Numbered from the stretch's first letter, positions 1-9,107 are shown. The stretch: DNA of 64,000 nt from Prevotella veroralis DSM 19559 = JCM 6290 (GCF_000377625.1 NZ_KB898331.1:62001-126000); one strand, 5' to 3'. The notes: a model not told the origin generated them from the sequence alone. Program-made: numbers and translations.

Positions 1-104
1 ATGTCAACAGGTCGGTCTTCGGGGTTGATATGGTCTTGTGCCATTGCTGCCGATGCAAAGGCAAACAGCGACAAAAGCGTGAAAAGTTTTCTTATTAATC
101 TCAT
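1..104 (-). CDS. Secreted protein, N-terminus only (cut by window edge)
   Basis: Only the first 34 codons are in the window, read leftwards from an ATG at 104..102. They encode two basic residues, a hydrophobic stretch (LFTLLSLFAFASAAMAQ) and then a polar segment, which is a typical Sec signal peptide with cleavage near AMA|QD. The protein is therefore exported, but nothing visible tells its function. A TAnnTTTG element (TACTTTTG, 120..113) lies only 8 nt before the ATG, so the mRNA leader would be very short. Confidence 0.6.
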   Translation of the reverse strand, partial: MRLIRKLFTLLSLFAFASAAMAQDHINPEDRPVD

Positions 105-593
105 ACTATGGACAAAAGTAGCATTTATTTCTGAAGACGAATAGGTTTTTAATATTATTTTGTCATTTTCCTTAGATGCTTATTACATGCTAAGTAACGA
201 AGAATCAACCAACTGCTTTCATTGAGTCTATCGACTTTATAGGGAATGAATTGGCATATCCATGTAACGAATTAACACTCCGAATGCCACTCATCGAACC
301 TCATCTCTCCACAAGGAAACGGAAGGACAGACTGTCATAATGTAACTTTTACCATAGGAAAAACGCCTTGTTGGCTTCGACAGATTACTTTGTGATACTA
401 AAGATTGTTAATTCCTTGACTTTTATTCACCCTCTTCTCTGTATGTATGGATATTTTTCCTACATTTGTGAAAACAACTCAATACACAGAAAACAATGGT
501 TCTGATAGGATTATAACATTAGTAATTGCAGAACTAAGAATCACCTTGACACTTATTCTATAGGTGCTCGTGTGGGAGAAGAAACTATCAATA
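105..593. other. Intergenic region, no gene seen
   Basis: Divergent gap between the edge gene and the porin gene. It carries the edge gene's promoter at 113..120 and a TACATTTG -7 element at 461..468 facing the porin, about 125 nt before its start codon. No clear -33 box, hairpin, repeat or short ORF with support was seen in the rest. Confidence 0.5.
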
Positions 594-1817
594 ATGAAAC
601 TAAGAAGCGTGAAAAAGACCTTACTTTGCACCTTGCTCTTGGCTTTGTCGTTGGGAGCAACAGCGCAAGACAATACTGGCTACGGTGCTAATGATGACCA
701 ATTCAAATCATTAGCAGAGGAGGTTGTGAAGCTAAAGAAGTCCAATGACAAGTTTAATGTGTACTTCAACTATGCTGCAAGCGCGCAACTTGACCAAGAC
801 GCAAGCAAAGATTGGAGTTCACACTTTGCCAACAGACAACTAAGAATAGAGGTTAAAGGGCATCTAACAGACCAACTCTACTACCGCTTCCGACACCATT
901 TAAACAAGTCGAATGGTGCTACCAGCGAGGATAACTTTGCTAAAGCGACCGACTTAATGATGCTTGGTTATAAGGTATCGGACGCTTGGAGGGTTGAAGT
1001 AGGTAAGATGGGGCAGATATGGGGAGGCTTCGAATATGATGAAAATCCGCTGTTTATCTATCAATACTCCGATTTTCTCTCGCAGATGGACATCTTTGTT
1101 GCTGGTGTGACAGTGGCTTACACCCCTACTCCAACGCAGGAGTTTGCCTTTGAGGTATCTAACTCTCATAGCAACAAGTTCGCTGACATCTATGGTGAAA
1201 ACGCCATGTATGAGGATGGGAATGGCTTAAATCTGAAACCGCTAAAGCCCTCCCGCCATCCATTAACCTATATCGTCAACTGGAATGGTAGCTTCTTTGG
1301 TGACAAACTACAGACTCGCTGGGCATGTGGAATACAAGGGGAAGCACGTAAGAAGTATAGTCGTATGGTCATACTTGGGCAGAGATTGAACTTAGAGAAG
1401 CTACAATGTTACTTCGATTATGTGGGTTCGTCGGATGGAGTTGACCGTTCTGGTATCGCCTCAAAGGATATGCAAACAGCCAGTCCAAACGTCTATAGCA
1501 ATAATGTGTGGGCTGCCGGTGTGCATTACAACACCTTTGTTACGAAAATAAACTGGCAATTCATACCACGTTGGAACCTAATGGTTAAGGGCATGTATGA
1601 GACTGTCAATGCCCCAAATATCCCTTCTTTGAAGGATTACCGCAAGAGTTATGGCTATGTAGGAAGCGTTGAATACTACCCTATCAAGAGCCAAGATCTA
1701 CGTGTGTTCCTCGCTTATATAGGTAAGAAGGTACGCTTTACAGAACTCAGCGGATTGAGTAACTACAATACAAACCGCATTGAACTTGGGTTCATGTATC
1801 GCATAAAAGCATACTAA
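594..1817 (+). CDS. Outer-membrane porin (OprO/OprP-like family)
   Basis: Predicted beta-barrel porin of 407 residues. The ATG at 594 is chosen because it directly precedes a signal peptide (MKLRSVKK, hydrophobic run, cleavage near GATAQ|D); an upstream in-frame start at 564 would add ten residues ahead of it. A short region rich in K and E follows, then alternating aromatic and polar strands such as YYRFRHHL and VEVGKMGQIWGGF, ending in an aromatic final strand (IELGFMYRI) as barrel proteins do. Family assignment to phosphate-selective-type porins is by general resemblance. aspA starts 52 nt downstream with no terminator between, so the porin may supply a small anion such as aspartate or fumarate; that is inference. 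Confidence 0.7.
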   Translation: MKLRSVKKTLLCTLLLALSLGATAQDNTGYGANDDQFKSLAEEVVKLKKSNDKFNVYFNYAASAQLDQDASKDWSSHFANRQLRIEVKGHLTDQLYYRFRHHLNKSNGATSEDNFAKATDLMMLGYKVSDAWRVEVGKMGQIWGGFEYDENPLFIYQYSDFLSQMDIFVAGVTVAYTPTPTQEFAFEVSNSHSNKFADIYGENAMYEDGNGLNLKPLKPSRHPLTYIVNWNGSFFGDKLQTRWACGIQGEARKKYSRMVILGQRLNLEKLQCYFDYVGSSDGVDRSGIASKDMQTASPNVYSNNVWAAGVHYNTFVTKINWQFIPRWNLMVKGMYETVNAPNIPSLKDYRKSYGYVGSVEYYPIKSQDLRVFLAYIGKKVRFTELSGLSNYNTNRIELGFMYRIKAY

Positions 1818-1869
1818 TATATCGTATCAAAGCATACTAAATAATACTAAACAAAATATTAATTAAGCA

Positions 1870-3282
1870 ATGGAAGAAAAGAAATTTCGTATTGAGAGTG
1901 ACCTTCTAGGTGAACTTCAAATACCAGAAGAGGCGTATTATGGTGTACAAACACAGCGTGCCATCAATAACTATCACATATCACGTAAGCGCATGTGTGA
2001 CTATCCCGACTATGTCACAGCAATAGCTTATGTGAAGCTAGCAGCCGTTGAGACGAACCGACAATTAGGTGAGATTAGCAACGAAGTAGCTGATGCGATG
2101 GCTCAAGCATGTCGAGAGATTATTGGTGGAAAGATGCATGAGAACTTCGTTACCGATATGGTACAAGGTGGTGCAGGAACGTCTGTTAACATGAATGCCA
2201 ATGAAGTGATTGCGAACCGCGCATGCGAAGTTATGGGTCATAAGAAGGGCGAGTTCCAATACTGCGCACCGAATGATCATGCTAATTGTGGTCAATCAAC
2301 TAATGACGTCTACCCTACTACCATACGTCTAACTCTCATCCTTCTCAATAGCAAACTGATTGAGTCTCTAAACCATTTGATCAATGCCTTCCGCAAAAAA
2401 GGCAATGAGTTTAAGAACATCATCAAGATGGGTCGCACCCAACTACAGGACGCTGTGCCTATGACTAGCGGTCAGGAGTTCAACGCCTTCGCAAACACTC
2501 TAGAGGAGGAAGTCGCTAATCTCAACCGCAATGCAGCCCTTTTACATGAGATCAACATGGGTGGTACTGCCATTGGAACAGGCTTGAACGCTGCCCCAGG
2601 ATTCCCTAAGATCTGCGCAGAAAAGCTCTCAGAGCTAACCGGGTATCAGTTTGTTGCTGGCTCAGACTTGGTAGAAGCAACCCCAGACACTGGTGCTTAT
2701 GTGAGTTACTCAAGCGCTTTGAAGCGTCTAGCTGTTAAGTTATCTAAGATCTGCAACGACCTCCGCTTGCTTGCTTCTGGTCCACGTTGTGGATTGAACG
2801 AGATCAATCTCCCACCTATGGCTCCAGGCTCAAGTATCATGCCAGGAAAGGTGAATCCAGTCATTCCAGAGGTCACTAACCAGACTTGCTTCAAGGTGAT
2901 TGGCAACGACACAACCATCATGATTGCAGCAGAAGCAGGTCAGCTCCAGTTGAATGTAATGGAACCTATCATCACAGAATGCCTCATTGAAGACCTCACA
3001 TGGTTGCCTAATGCGATGGACACACTACGTGAGAAGTGTATCGATGGCATAACAGTGAACAAGGAAAGATGCCTAGAGATGGTGAAGCATTCTATCGGTA
3101 TTGTAACCGCTCTGAACCCTTACATCGGTTACAAGAACAGCACAAAGATTGCCAAGGAAGCCCTCGAAACAGGTGGTTCTGTTTATGATCTCGTCCTCAA
3201 ACACAATATTCTTTCTAAGGAGAAGTTGGATGCGATTCTCTCTCCTGAGCACATGCTTCACTCGGAAGAGCATATCAAGTAA
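1870..3282 (+). CDS. aspA: Aspartate ammonia-lyase (aspartase)
   Basis: Cytosolic enzyme converting L-aspartate to fumarate plus ammonia, feeding the fumarate-to-succinate pathway used by anaerobic Bacteroidales. The 470-residue length matches the family. The fumarase/aspartase signature GSSIMPGKVNP is present near residue 320 and contains the catalytic serine loop; NDVYPT and the TDTGAYVSYS-like region are also conserved. The N-terminus (RIESDLLGE) is typical of AspA rather than FumC, which makes aspartase the better call, although class II fumarase is the close alternative. It follows the porin gene by 52 nt and is followed by a hairpin terminator. Confidence 0.9.
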   Translation: MEEKKFRIESDLLGELQIPEEAYYGVQTQRAINNYHISRKRMCDYPDYVTAIAYVKLAAVETNRQLGEISNEVADAMAQACREIIGGKMHENFVTDMVQGGAGTSVNMNANEVIANRACEVMGHKKGEFQYCAPNDHANCGQSTNDVYPTTIRLTLILLNSKLIESLNHLINAFRKKGNEFKNIIKMGRTQLQDAVPMTSGQEFNAFANTLEEEVANLNRNAALLHEINMGGTAIGTGLNAAPGFPKICAEKLSELTGYQFVAGSDLVEATPDTGAYVSYSSALKRLAVKLSKICNDLRLLASGPRCGLNEINLPPMAPGSSIMPGKVNPVIPEVTNQTCFKVIGNDTTIMIAAEAGQLQLNVMEPIITECLIEDLTWLPNAMDTLREKCIDGITVNKERCLEMVKHSIGIVTALNPYIGYKNSTKIAKEALETGGSVYDLVLKHNILSKEKLDAILSPEHMLHSEEHIK

Positions 3283-3340
3283 TGTAAATTTCATGCGTTT
3301 CTCTAAGCGATAAAGTCTATTGAACACATACAAACAAATT

Positions 3341-3387
3341 AGGTGGATGCGTCAAAACAAGGGTTTAGACACATCCACTTTCCTTTT
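3341..3387 (+). terminator. Intrinsic terminator after aspA
   Basis: Inverted repeat AGGTGGATGCGTC (3341..3353) with GACACATCCACTT (3368..3380), followed by a T-rich tail (TTCCTTTTAT). It lies 58 nt after the aspA stop codon and should end the porin-aspA transcript. Confidence 0.7.
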
Positions 3388-3479
3388 ATCTAGCCTCAAA
3401 CAAAGCAACAACTGCCCTTCTCTTCGTATCGTATAAAGCCACAAGAAAACCCACTCTTACAGGAAAACCGACACTCTTC

Positions 3480-3510
3480 TTTGTCATTCTCAACCTTTTT
3501 CATAACTTTG
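3480..3510 (+). promoter_or_regulatory. Bacteroidota-type promoter, probable leaderless start
   Basis: TTTG at 3480..3483, a 19-nt spacer, and TAACTTTG at 3503..3510 fit the -33/-7 consensus exactly. Transcription would begin only a few nt after 3510, while the acyltransferase ATG is at 3516, so the message would have almost no 5' leader. Confidence 0.75.
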
Positions 3511-3515
3511 CGCAA

Positions 3516-4589
3516 ATGATAATTCAATTACACAAAGCCAAGCCCAGGGTGGAAGAACTCGACTTCCTCAAATGCGTTTTCATAACTTTAATGATTGCAT
3601 TTCACCTTGTTTACATCGGTAACACCTATCCCGTTGCTAAGCAATATGTATATACTTTTCACATGCCGGGCTTTCTCTTAGTCTCTGGTTACCTCTTTAA
3701 CGTGCGCAAATCATGGTCGGCTTTGGGCAAAACGCTTCTTTGGATATTCATTCCTTACGCCATCATGGAATCAAGTTACACGTTAATGGCGGCACTCTTA
3801 CCCATTCGGGAACACATCAATCATCTAACGCCTGCCATCCTCTTAGACCATATTTTCCTACATCCAATAGGTCCTTATTGGTACTTACACACGTTAATTC
3901 TATGTGGACTGTCCTATTATTTGGCATTTAAAACGCCGTCAGAACGAGTTATCAAGACAAGTGGTACAGATACAACCAATGTGGATTTAAAGCCGAGAGA
4001 AGGCTCTAAAAAGGGTAAAATAGCAAGCTTCATCAACACACTTAACCAGCCTCAACAACTCTGGATAGGTCGAACTATCCTCCTAACCTTGTTTCTTTGG
4101 CTCCTATCCCATGGTTGTCAACTCCTTTCAGTGGCTAATGCAGCCTACTTCCTTGGCGGTGTCATCATCCGACAAGGGGTTGGAGACTTCCGCAAAAGTT
4201 TCCCAGCTCAATGGTGGATCATCATTCTCTTAATCATAATTAGCCTCGATGTCAACAATTATAATCGTGCTTCATACGGCGGTGTGTGCATCGTCTACCT
4301 CGTAATCAGTACGTTATTGTGGCTCTATCGCCTACAAATTCCAACACAATTACGCCGTATCATGCTCTTTGTTGGGCGCAACACCTTCCCCTTATTGCTA
4401 TTTTCTCCCATCTTCACCATGCTTGCCAAGTACTATCAAAACCTACTGATTAAGATAGAACCAACGGGCATGTTGTTCCTTCTCATAAGCGTTCTCTTTG
4501 CCATAACGGGCTCTTTTGCCATCACATGGGTGATGGATAAGATCGGACTCTCCCATCTTTTCTTTGGACAAAGAACGTTTTTAAAATAA
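3516..4589 (+). CDS. Membrane acyltransferase (acyltransferase 3 family)
   Basis: Integral membrane protein of 357 residues with about ten hydrophobic segments. The start has the family hallmark: a charged N-terminus (ELDFLKCVFITLMIAFHL) with the candidate active-site histidine in the first membrane segment, followed by FHMPGFLLVSGYLF. Proteins of this family move acetyl or other acyl groups onto sugars of surface polysaccharides or exported molecules; the substrate here is unknown. A basic loop around residues 145-170 separates two membrane halves. The ATG at 3516 is supported by a perfect promoter 5 nt upstream. The gene converges on the GH84 gene and is followed by two hairpin structures. 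Confidence 0.8.
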   Translation: MIIQLHKAKPRVEELDFLKCVFITLMIAFHLVYIGNTYPVAKQYVYTFHMPGFLLVSGYLFNVRKSWSALGKTLLWIFIPYAIMESSYTLMAALLPIREHINHLTPAILLDHIFLHPIGPYWYLHTLILCGLSYYLAFKTPSERVIKTSGTDTTNVDLKPREGSKKGKIASFINTLNQPQQLWIGRTILLTLFLWLLSHGCQLLSVANAAYFLGGVIIRQGVGDFRKSFPAQWWIIILLIIISLDVNNYNRASYGGVCIVYLVISTLLWLYRLQIPTQLRRIMLFVGRNTFPLLLFSPIFTMLAKYYQNLLIKIEPTGMLFLLISVLFAITGSFAITWVMDKIGLSHLFFGQRTFLK

Positions 4590-4599
4590 CAGAAAACAT

Positions 4600-4684
4600 C
4601 ATTCCAGATTATTACAAGTGCTTTGGAGAACCATTACAAAGCACTTGGAGAACCATTACAAGCCTTTTGTAATAATTTGGAATG
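4600..4684. repeat. 22-bp array (3 units) inside a nested palindrome
   Basis: TTACAA recurs at 4612, 4634 and 4656, exactly 22 bp apart, with GGAGAACCA repeated between. Unit 1 (AGTGCTTTG) and unit 2 (CAAAGCACT) are complementary, and outer arms CATTCCAGATTATTACAAG (4600..4618) and the matching sequence at 4664..4684 close the structure. It lies 10 nt after the acyltransferase stop and may contribute to termination. Confidence 0.75.
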
Positions 4685-4736
4685 TGCTGAACTCATAGAG
4701 AACGATAGGCTTTAAGCAAAGGAGAATATTATCAAC

Positions 4737-4771
4737 AAAACAGGGATACACGCTTGTATATCCCTGTTTTT
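4737..4771. terminator. Bidirectional intrinsic terminator
   Basis: Perfect 12-bp stem AAAACAGGGATA (4737..4748) and TATCCCTGTTTT (4759..4770) with A- and T-runs on the two sides, so it can work in both directions between the convergent acyltransferase and GH84 genes. Its centre (ATACACGCTTGTATA) is identical to part of the array at 63854. Confidence 0.8.
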
Positions 4772-4819
4772 GGCTTTAGTTTTACCGCTGAAAGATGATA
4801 AAACGTATAAAGAATGAAC

Positions 4820-7390
4820 TTATTTCTTAGGTATAATCTCGTAGACATCAACCTTACCGACTAATTCCATGCGAGTAACCTTCTTATCAACTTTAGCGGT
4901 GAAGAACGGCTCGTTGGTCTTTATCTCCGCCTTCAAGCGACCGCGCTTATCGTATTGTCGCAAGCAAACTGGCTCGTTCGTTGGCAATGAAAGTAGGAAG
5001 GTGTAAGCCGTGATACCACTCGGAACCTCGAAAGAAAGGCTGCCTGTGCTATGGAAAGAAGTCTCTGGACGATGGTCGAACGCCAACTGGAGCGCATCAG
5101 TTGCAGTATCAGCAGCACCCACAGGAGTGACTACGAACGAACGAATAGAAGCCCAGTTCTTACGGTCAGAGTCGAGTCGACGCAAACGAATAAAGCGTGC
5201 TTCAATAGGACTATCTGACTTCCACAGGATGTCATACTGGTTGTGCAAGTCGGTCAAAAGCGGCTTCCATGTCTTGCCATCAACGGAATACTCCAACGCA
5301 ACATGGTCGTAGAAGTCGCAATCATCCTTAGAGTTTCTACCTTGAAGTACGTGTATCTCACGCAAAGATATAGGTTCAGGGAGGGCGACACCCATCCAGT
5401 CTCCTGCCTTCTGGCTCTCTCCTGACGTGTAGAAAGTGGTGCTGTCACCATCTAACATCAATTTACTTTGGGTAGTACCAAGGCTTTTGTAAGAGCCAAT
5501 CCCACGCAAGGTAAATGCCTTCTGACCTGATTGCTGCTCGTAAAAAGCATCGCCTAAGTCGGACATAGCGTGCTCGTAGAAGGGTTGTAACTTCATTGTT
5601 CCCGACTTATGAGCCTCGTATGCCTGCTTATCTGCCGCAGTCATACCACTATTCACATACGCTTTCCAGAACTTTCCAGCGTCACCTGAACGATAGAGAT
5701 CCATGAGTTCGATAGCCTTCTTGCCCCTTTCTCCGAGCTTACCAAACTCTACAAGCCATGGTTTCAACTCTTTGAGCAATAGCGAATCGGTGCATCCTGC
5801 TTCAATAGTAGCTGGTGTCTCTGCCACACGTTGGAACTCTTGATAGAGCTTATCACGCTTTTCTTTGGAGTAATCAGCCAATCGGAAGGGTTCAGTCTCC
5901 CATGATTCGTCACGACGATAGCCTGTTTCTGTATCGGCAGAATGGATGGCGAAGGTGCGATAAGCTGCCTTTGCGCGTGGCATCATCACCTCTAGTCCAC
6001 GTTCCCAACTATCTATTGCATTATAAGCAGACGGATTCCACGTGTAGTCGGCAACGCTATATAGGGACAACTTAGAGGCTTCGCCGTGTTCCATTGGGTT
6101 GCTGACGAGGCCGCACATGTCATTAGCTGTGAGCGAGGTGTCCAATCCGTATACCGGACCTTGCAGTATTAAGTTACGCACATAGTCGGTAACTGCATAG
6201 TTCCACCAGAAGAATGCGGGTCGTTTGATACGACTGTTTACCCAGTCAAGGGTGCTCTTTGTAACGTCACTGCACACTACATCGCCTGTCCAGAACACTC
6301 TCACGGATGGATCAAGGGTCTTTCCATAAATGCTCAACGGGCCATCCTCCCCTGGTTTTGCCCATAGTTTGGAGTAGTCTGTAGGGCAGATTATCAATGG
6401 AGAGACGTCGCCCTTCGCCTTTACAAACTCCTTAGTCAAGCGGTTTAAAAGCTCAACTTGCTTGTTAGGATTGGTTCCTTCGCCCTCAATATCATCGAAG
6501 AAGATAGCGAACGAACGCACACCATCCGCATACATAAGGTCGAACTTATGCACAAGATTCTGATAATCTTCCTCGTTCCACTTGATATCCTTGCCTGGAT
6601 GAATTGCCCAAACGAAGTCTACACGGTTCCGTTTACAAGCGTCAACAAGCTCTTTGATGTTCTTTTGTTCACGTTCGGGATAAGGCAAACGCCAGTTAGG
6701 TGAGCTGTGATAAGGGTCGTCCTTTGGACCATAGATATAGGTATTCATCTTGTACTTACCGTAGAAGTCAATCAAAGAAAGGCGCACGGCGTGTGACCAT
6801 GGTGTACCATAGAAACCCTCAACAACGCCACGATAAGGGAAAACGGGACTGTCGGTAATCTCCAAACAAGGTAGTTTTTTACCCATCTCAACGGCTGGGC
6901 TCTCCATCATCTGGCGCAAGGTCTGGATGGCATAGAACACTCCTAAGTCGTTCTCAGCCTGTATGTTGATTCCATTCTTAGTTATCTTCAACACGTAAGC
7001 ACCATTAGTTGCAGCTACGCCAGCCATATCCTTTGTGAATTGGGCAGTATTTTTCACTAACTCGATACGCAGAGGTAGCCCTTTCTTAACCAATGGAATG
7101 AAGTTGAGGTCGGGCTGATAATCAATGCTCTTGACCTTCTTGTTCGTAACAGGATTGATGAGTTGAACACCATTACTGACGTCGATTGTCTCACCATTCA
7201 TCATCTTCAACGAACGAGGAGTTGGGTTAATAACGAGTCCGTGATGGTCAATTCGATTGCCGGGAACGGGATTTACCAACTGAATCTCCGAACGCTGACT
7301 ACCTAAATCGAACTCATTATCCTGCGCATGAGTCGCAGTTAAGGCACATAGCCCTACTGCAAACGTAACTAAAAGTTTCTTTTTAATCAT
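4820..7390 (-). CDS. Secreted beta-N-acetylhexosaminidase, family GH84
   Basis: Exported glycosidase of 856 residues. A signal peptide (MIKKKLLVTFAVGLCALTATHAQ) is followed by the N-terminal alpha/beta domain common in hexosaminidases, then the GH84 barrel starting at YRGVVEGFYGTPW (near residue 188). The adjacent catalytic aspartates are in FFDDIEGEG near residue 300, where GH84 enzymes use substrate-assisted catalysis. A helical region follows and a discoidin-like carbohydrate-binding domain occupies roughly residues 640-780, ending in a small C-terminal beta domain. The Bacteroides thetaiotaomicron GH84 enzyme has the same architecture. It probably removes terminal GlcNAc from host glycoproteins such as mucins or hyaluronan fragments; substrate is inferred. 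Confidence 0.9.
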   Translation of the reverse strand: MIKKKLLVTFAVGLCALTATHAQDNEFDLGSQRSEIQLVNPVPGNRIDHHGLVINPTPRSLKMMNGETIDVSNGVQLINPVTNKKVKSIDYQPDLNFIPLVKKGLPLRIELVKNTAQFTKDMAGVAATNGAYVLKITKNGINIQAENDLGVFYAIQTLRQMMESPAVEMGKKLPCLEITDSPVFPYRGVVEGFYGTPWSHAVRLSLIDFYGKYKMNTYIYGPKDDPYHSSPNWRLPYPEREQKNIKELVDACKRNRVDFVWAIHPGKDIKWNEEDYQNLVHKFDLMYADGVRSFAIFFDDIEGEGTNPNKQVELLNRLTKEFVKAKGDVSPLIICPTDYSKLWAKPGEDGPLSIYGKTLDPSVRVFWTGDVVCSDVTKSTLDWVNSRIKRPAFFWWNYAVTDYVRNLILQGPVYGLDTSLTANDMCGLVSNPMEHGEASKLSLYSVADYTWNPSAYNAIDSWERGLEVMMPRAKAAYRTFAIHSADTETGYRRDESWETEPFRLADYSKEKRDKLYQEFQRVAETPATIEAGCTDSLLLKELKPWLVEFGKLGERGKKAIELMDLYRSGDAGKFWKAYVNSGMTAADKQAYEAHKSGTMKLQPFYEHAMSDLGDAFYEQQSGQKAFTLRGIGSYKSLGTTQSKLMLDGDSTTFYTSGESQKAGDWMGVALPEPISLREIHVLQGRNSKDDCDFYDHVALEYSVDGKTWKPLLTDLHNQYDILWKSDSPIEARFIRLRRLDSDRKNWASIRSFVVTPVGAADTATDALQLAFDHRPETSFHSTGSLSFEVPSGITAYTFLLSLPTNEPVCLRQYDKRGRLKAEIKTNEPFFTAKVDKKVTRMELVGKVDVYEIIPKK

Positions 7391-7481
7391 GTAGGTTTTT
7401 AATGTTTAGATTCCTGCCTGCCCTCTATCAACACGGACAAGCATGTATGAATGTTATTGCGTAATATTTTGATTTATGCTA

Positions 7482-7489
7482 CAAAGATA
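7482..7489 (-). promoter_or_regulatory. -7 element for the GH84 gene
   Basis: TATCTTTG read leftwards from 7489, about 90 nt upstream of the GH84 start codon. No convincing TTTG -33 box is present at the usual spacing. Confidence 0.45.
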
Positions 7490-7734
7490 AGGAATTAATT
7501 GGAATAAAAGGGCTTGTATCATCGTAAATAACACTCATCACATTAGATTACACGCTATTCGAGGGGAATAGAAGGGCATGAGTATTAGTTACAATAGGGG
7601 CTTTGATGTTGTCATCTTGGCACTGATACTTGTTTATTCGATTGCTATATTGGCTGATATTATCATATATTTTAGTTCCACAACAGAACTATTTGAAATT
7701 GATTATACCTTCATCTCTACTGCACCTAATATCC

Positions 7735-7840
7735 CTAATTTATTTTTAAAGTAAGTTGCTGTCACTTTTAACATTTTGCATAAACGACTTACAGACAGCT
7801 TTTTATAAGCAACAAAAGGATGACAGAAATGACAGGAAAC
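7735..7840 (+). repeat. Dispersed ~105-bp repeat, copy 1
   Basis: This gap segment contains GTTGCTGTCACTTTTAACAT near its left end and GATGACAGAAATGACAGGAA near its right end. The reverse complement of 49760..49866 carries the same blocks in the same order and spacing. The end motifs CTGTCA and TGACAG are inverted relative to each other. No ORF is present. The rest of the 7391-7876 gap holds only the GH84 promoter. Confidence 0.7.
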
Positions 7841-7876
7841 GTAGAAATGGAGTGAGATCTCTTGATGGCTACTGGC

Positions 7877-9082
7877 TTACTCACGCTTCATCTTTGGCAA
7901 ATAGACGGCTATAATACCTAATAACGGGAGTAAGGTACTTACTTTAAAGACAAAGAGAATACTCGTCTGATCGGCTAACCAACCAAAAAAAGTACTTCCA
8001 ATACCACCAAGGCCGAACGAGAGTCCATAGAAGATACCGGCTATCGTACCGATATGATTGGGCATAAGGTCAGTCGCATAGACCAGTATTGCTGAGAAAG
8101 CTGACGCTATGATGAGACCAATGATAGCCGACAAGATAATCGTTCCAGCAAGACTACCCACATAAGGGAGCATGATTGTGAATGGTGCTGCACCAAAGAT
8201 AGAGAACCATATCACGTATTTACGCCCGTAGCGGTCGCCTATCCAGCCTCCAAGAAGCGTTCCGACAACCTCTGCCGCTAAGAAAACAAACAGGCAGAGT
8301 TGGGAGGTTTGGATAGAAACTTCGAACTTCTCGATCAGAAAGAAGGTGAAATAGCTGACCATACTCTCTGTATAAAAGTTCTTAGAGAACATCAATACGA
8401 AGAGGATAAAGACAAATCCATAGATCTGATGACGCGTATAACTCTTTGCAGTAGTCCATCGTACCCTACTCCGTTTACGTACGACTTTCAGTTGTTTGAC
8501 GTGCCACTTCCCTATAAAAATTAGTATAACGGCTAAAAGAAGGGCTATAAAAGCAAACCAGCGCACACCACTCAGACCGACTGGTATCACTATCAGGGCT
8601 GCAAACAATGGTCCTGCAGCAAAGCCGCCATTGCCTCCTACTTGGAAAATACTTTGTGCTAAACCATTACGACCACCAGAGGCTTGCTGCGCTACTTGCG
8701 ACCCTTGCGGATGGAAGATAGAAGAGCCTAAGCCAAACAACGATACAGAGACTAAGATGACAAGGAAACTATCGGCATACGAAAGCATAAAGATTCCGAT
8801 GAGCGTGAACACCATACTCACAGGTAACTGCCACCAACCATGATGCTTGTCAGCATAGAGTCCGACGAAGGGTTGGATGATGGAAGAGGTTAACTGTAGT
8901 ACTAACGTTATGATACCCACCTGAAAGAAGGATAATCCAAACTCACTTTTCAACATCGGATAGATAGCAGGAAGCATTGAGTGCATTGTGTCGTCTAAGA
9001 GATGACAAAAACTTATCGTGAGCAGAATACCTAAGGCTGTGCGTTCTTCGTTGCTTTCTTCTGTCTTATTACTTAGTTCCAT
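7877..9082 (-). CDS. MFS transporter, fosmidomycin-resistance (Fsr)-like
   Basis: Inner-membrane exporter of 401 residues with about 12 hydrophobic segments. The first segment ends in SFCHLLDDTMHSMLPAIYP, followed by FVGLYADKHHGWWQL (the MFS loop 2-3 signature) and FGLGSSIFHPQGS, a motif typical of Fsr-type drug exporters. A second half begins near ILFVLMFSKNFYTES. An in-frame ATG exists at 9106, but a perfect promoter ends at 9108, which would put the transcript start on top of that codon; the ATG at 9082, preceded by GGAG, is therefore preferred. The exported compound is unknown. The gene diverges from mnmG. Confidence 0.8.
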   Translation of the reverse strand: MELSNKTEESNEERTALGILLTISFCHLLDDTMHSMLPAIYPMLKSEFGLSFFQVGIITLVLQLTSSIIQPFVGLYADKHHGWWQLPVSMVFTLIGIFMLSYADSFLVILVSVSLFGLGSSIFHPQGSQVAQQASGGRNGLAQSIFQVGGNGGFAAGPLFAALIVIPVGLSGVRWFAFIALLLAVILIFIGKWHVKQLKVVRKRSRVRWTTAKSYTRHQIYGFVFILFVLMFSKNFYTESMVSYFTFFLIEKFEVSIQTSQLCLFVFLAAEVVGTLLGGWIGDRYGRKYVIWFSIFGAAPFTIMLPYVGSLAGTIILSAIIGLIIASAFSAILVYATDLMPNHIGTIAGIFYGLSFGLGGIGSTFFGWLADQTSILFVFKVSTLLPLLGIIAVYLPKMKRE

Positions 9083-9107
9083 TTGTTTGTTATTATCTCC
9101 GAACATG

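Noticed and set aside
954..1169. Antisense ORFs inside genes (here opposite the porin)
   Set aside because: Such frames have no promoter, start context or recognisable protein features and are shadows of the real genes; the same applies to all other ORFs lying inside the listed genes.
1806..1840. Repeat AAAGCATACTAA after the porin gene as another array
   Set aside because: Only two copies exist, spaced 23 bp, and one is within the coding end of the porin gene.
7617..7632. Sigma-54 promoter (TGGCAC...TTG)
   Set aside because: The GG to GC spacing is off by one and the final C is missing; no plus-strand gene follows for 1.9 kb.
9083..9106. ATG at 9106 as start of the MFS gene
   Set aside because: The promoter -7 box ends at 9108, so transcription would begin at about this codon; the ATG at 9082 has a GGAG upstream.
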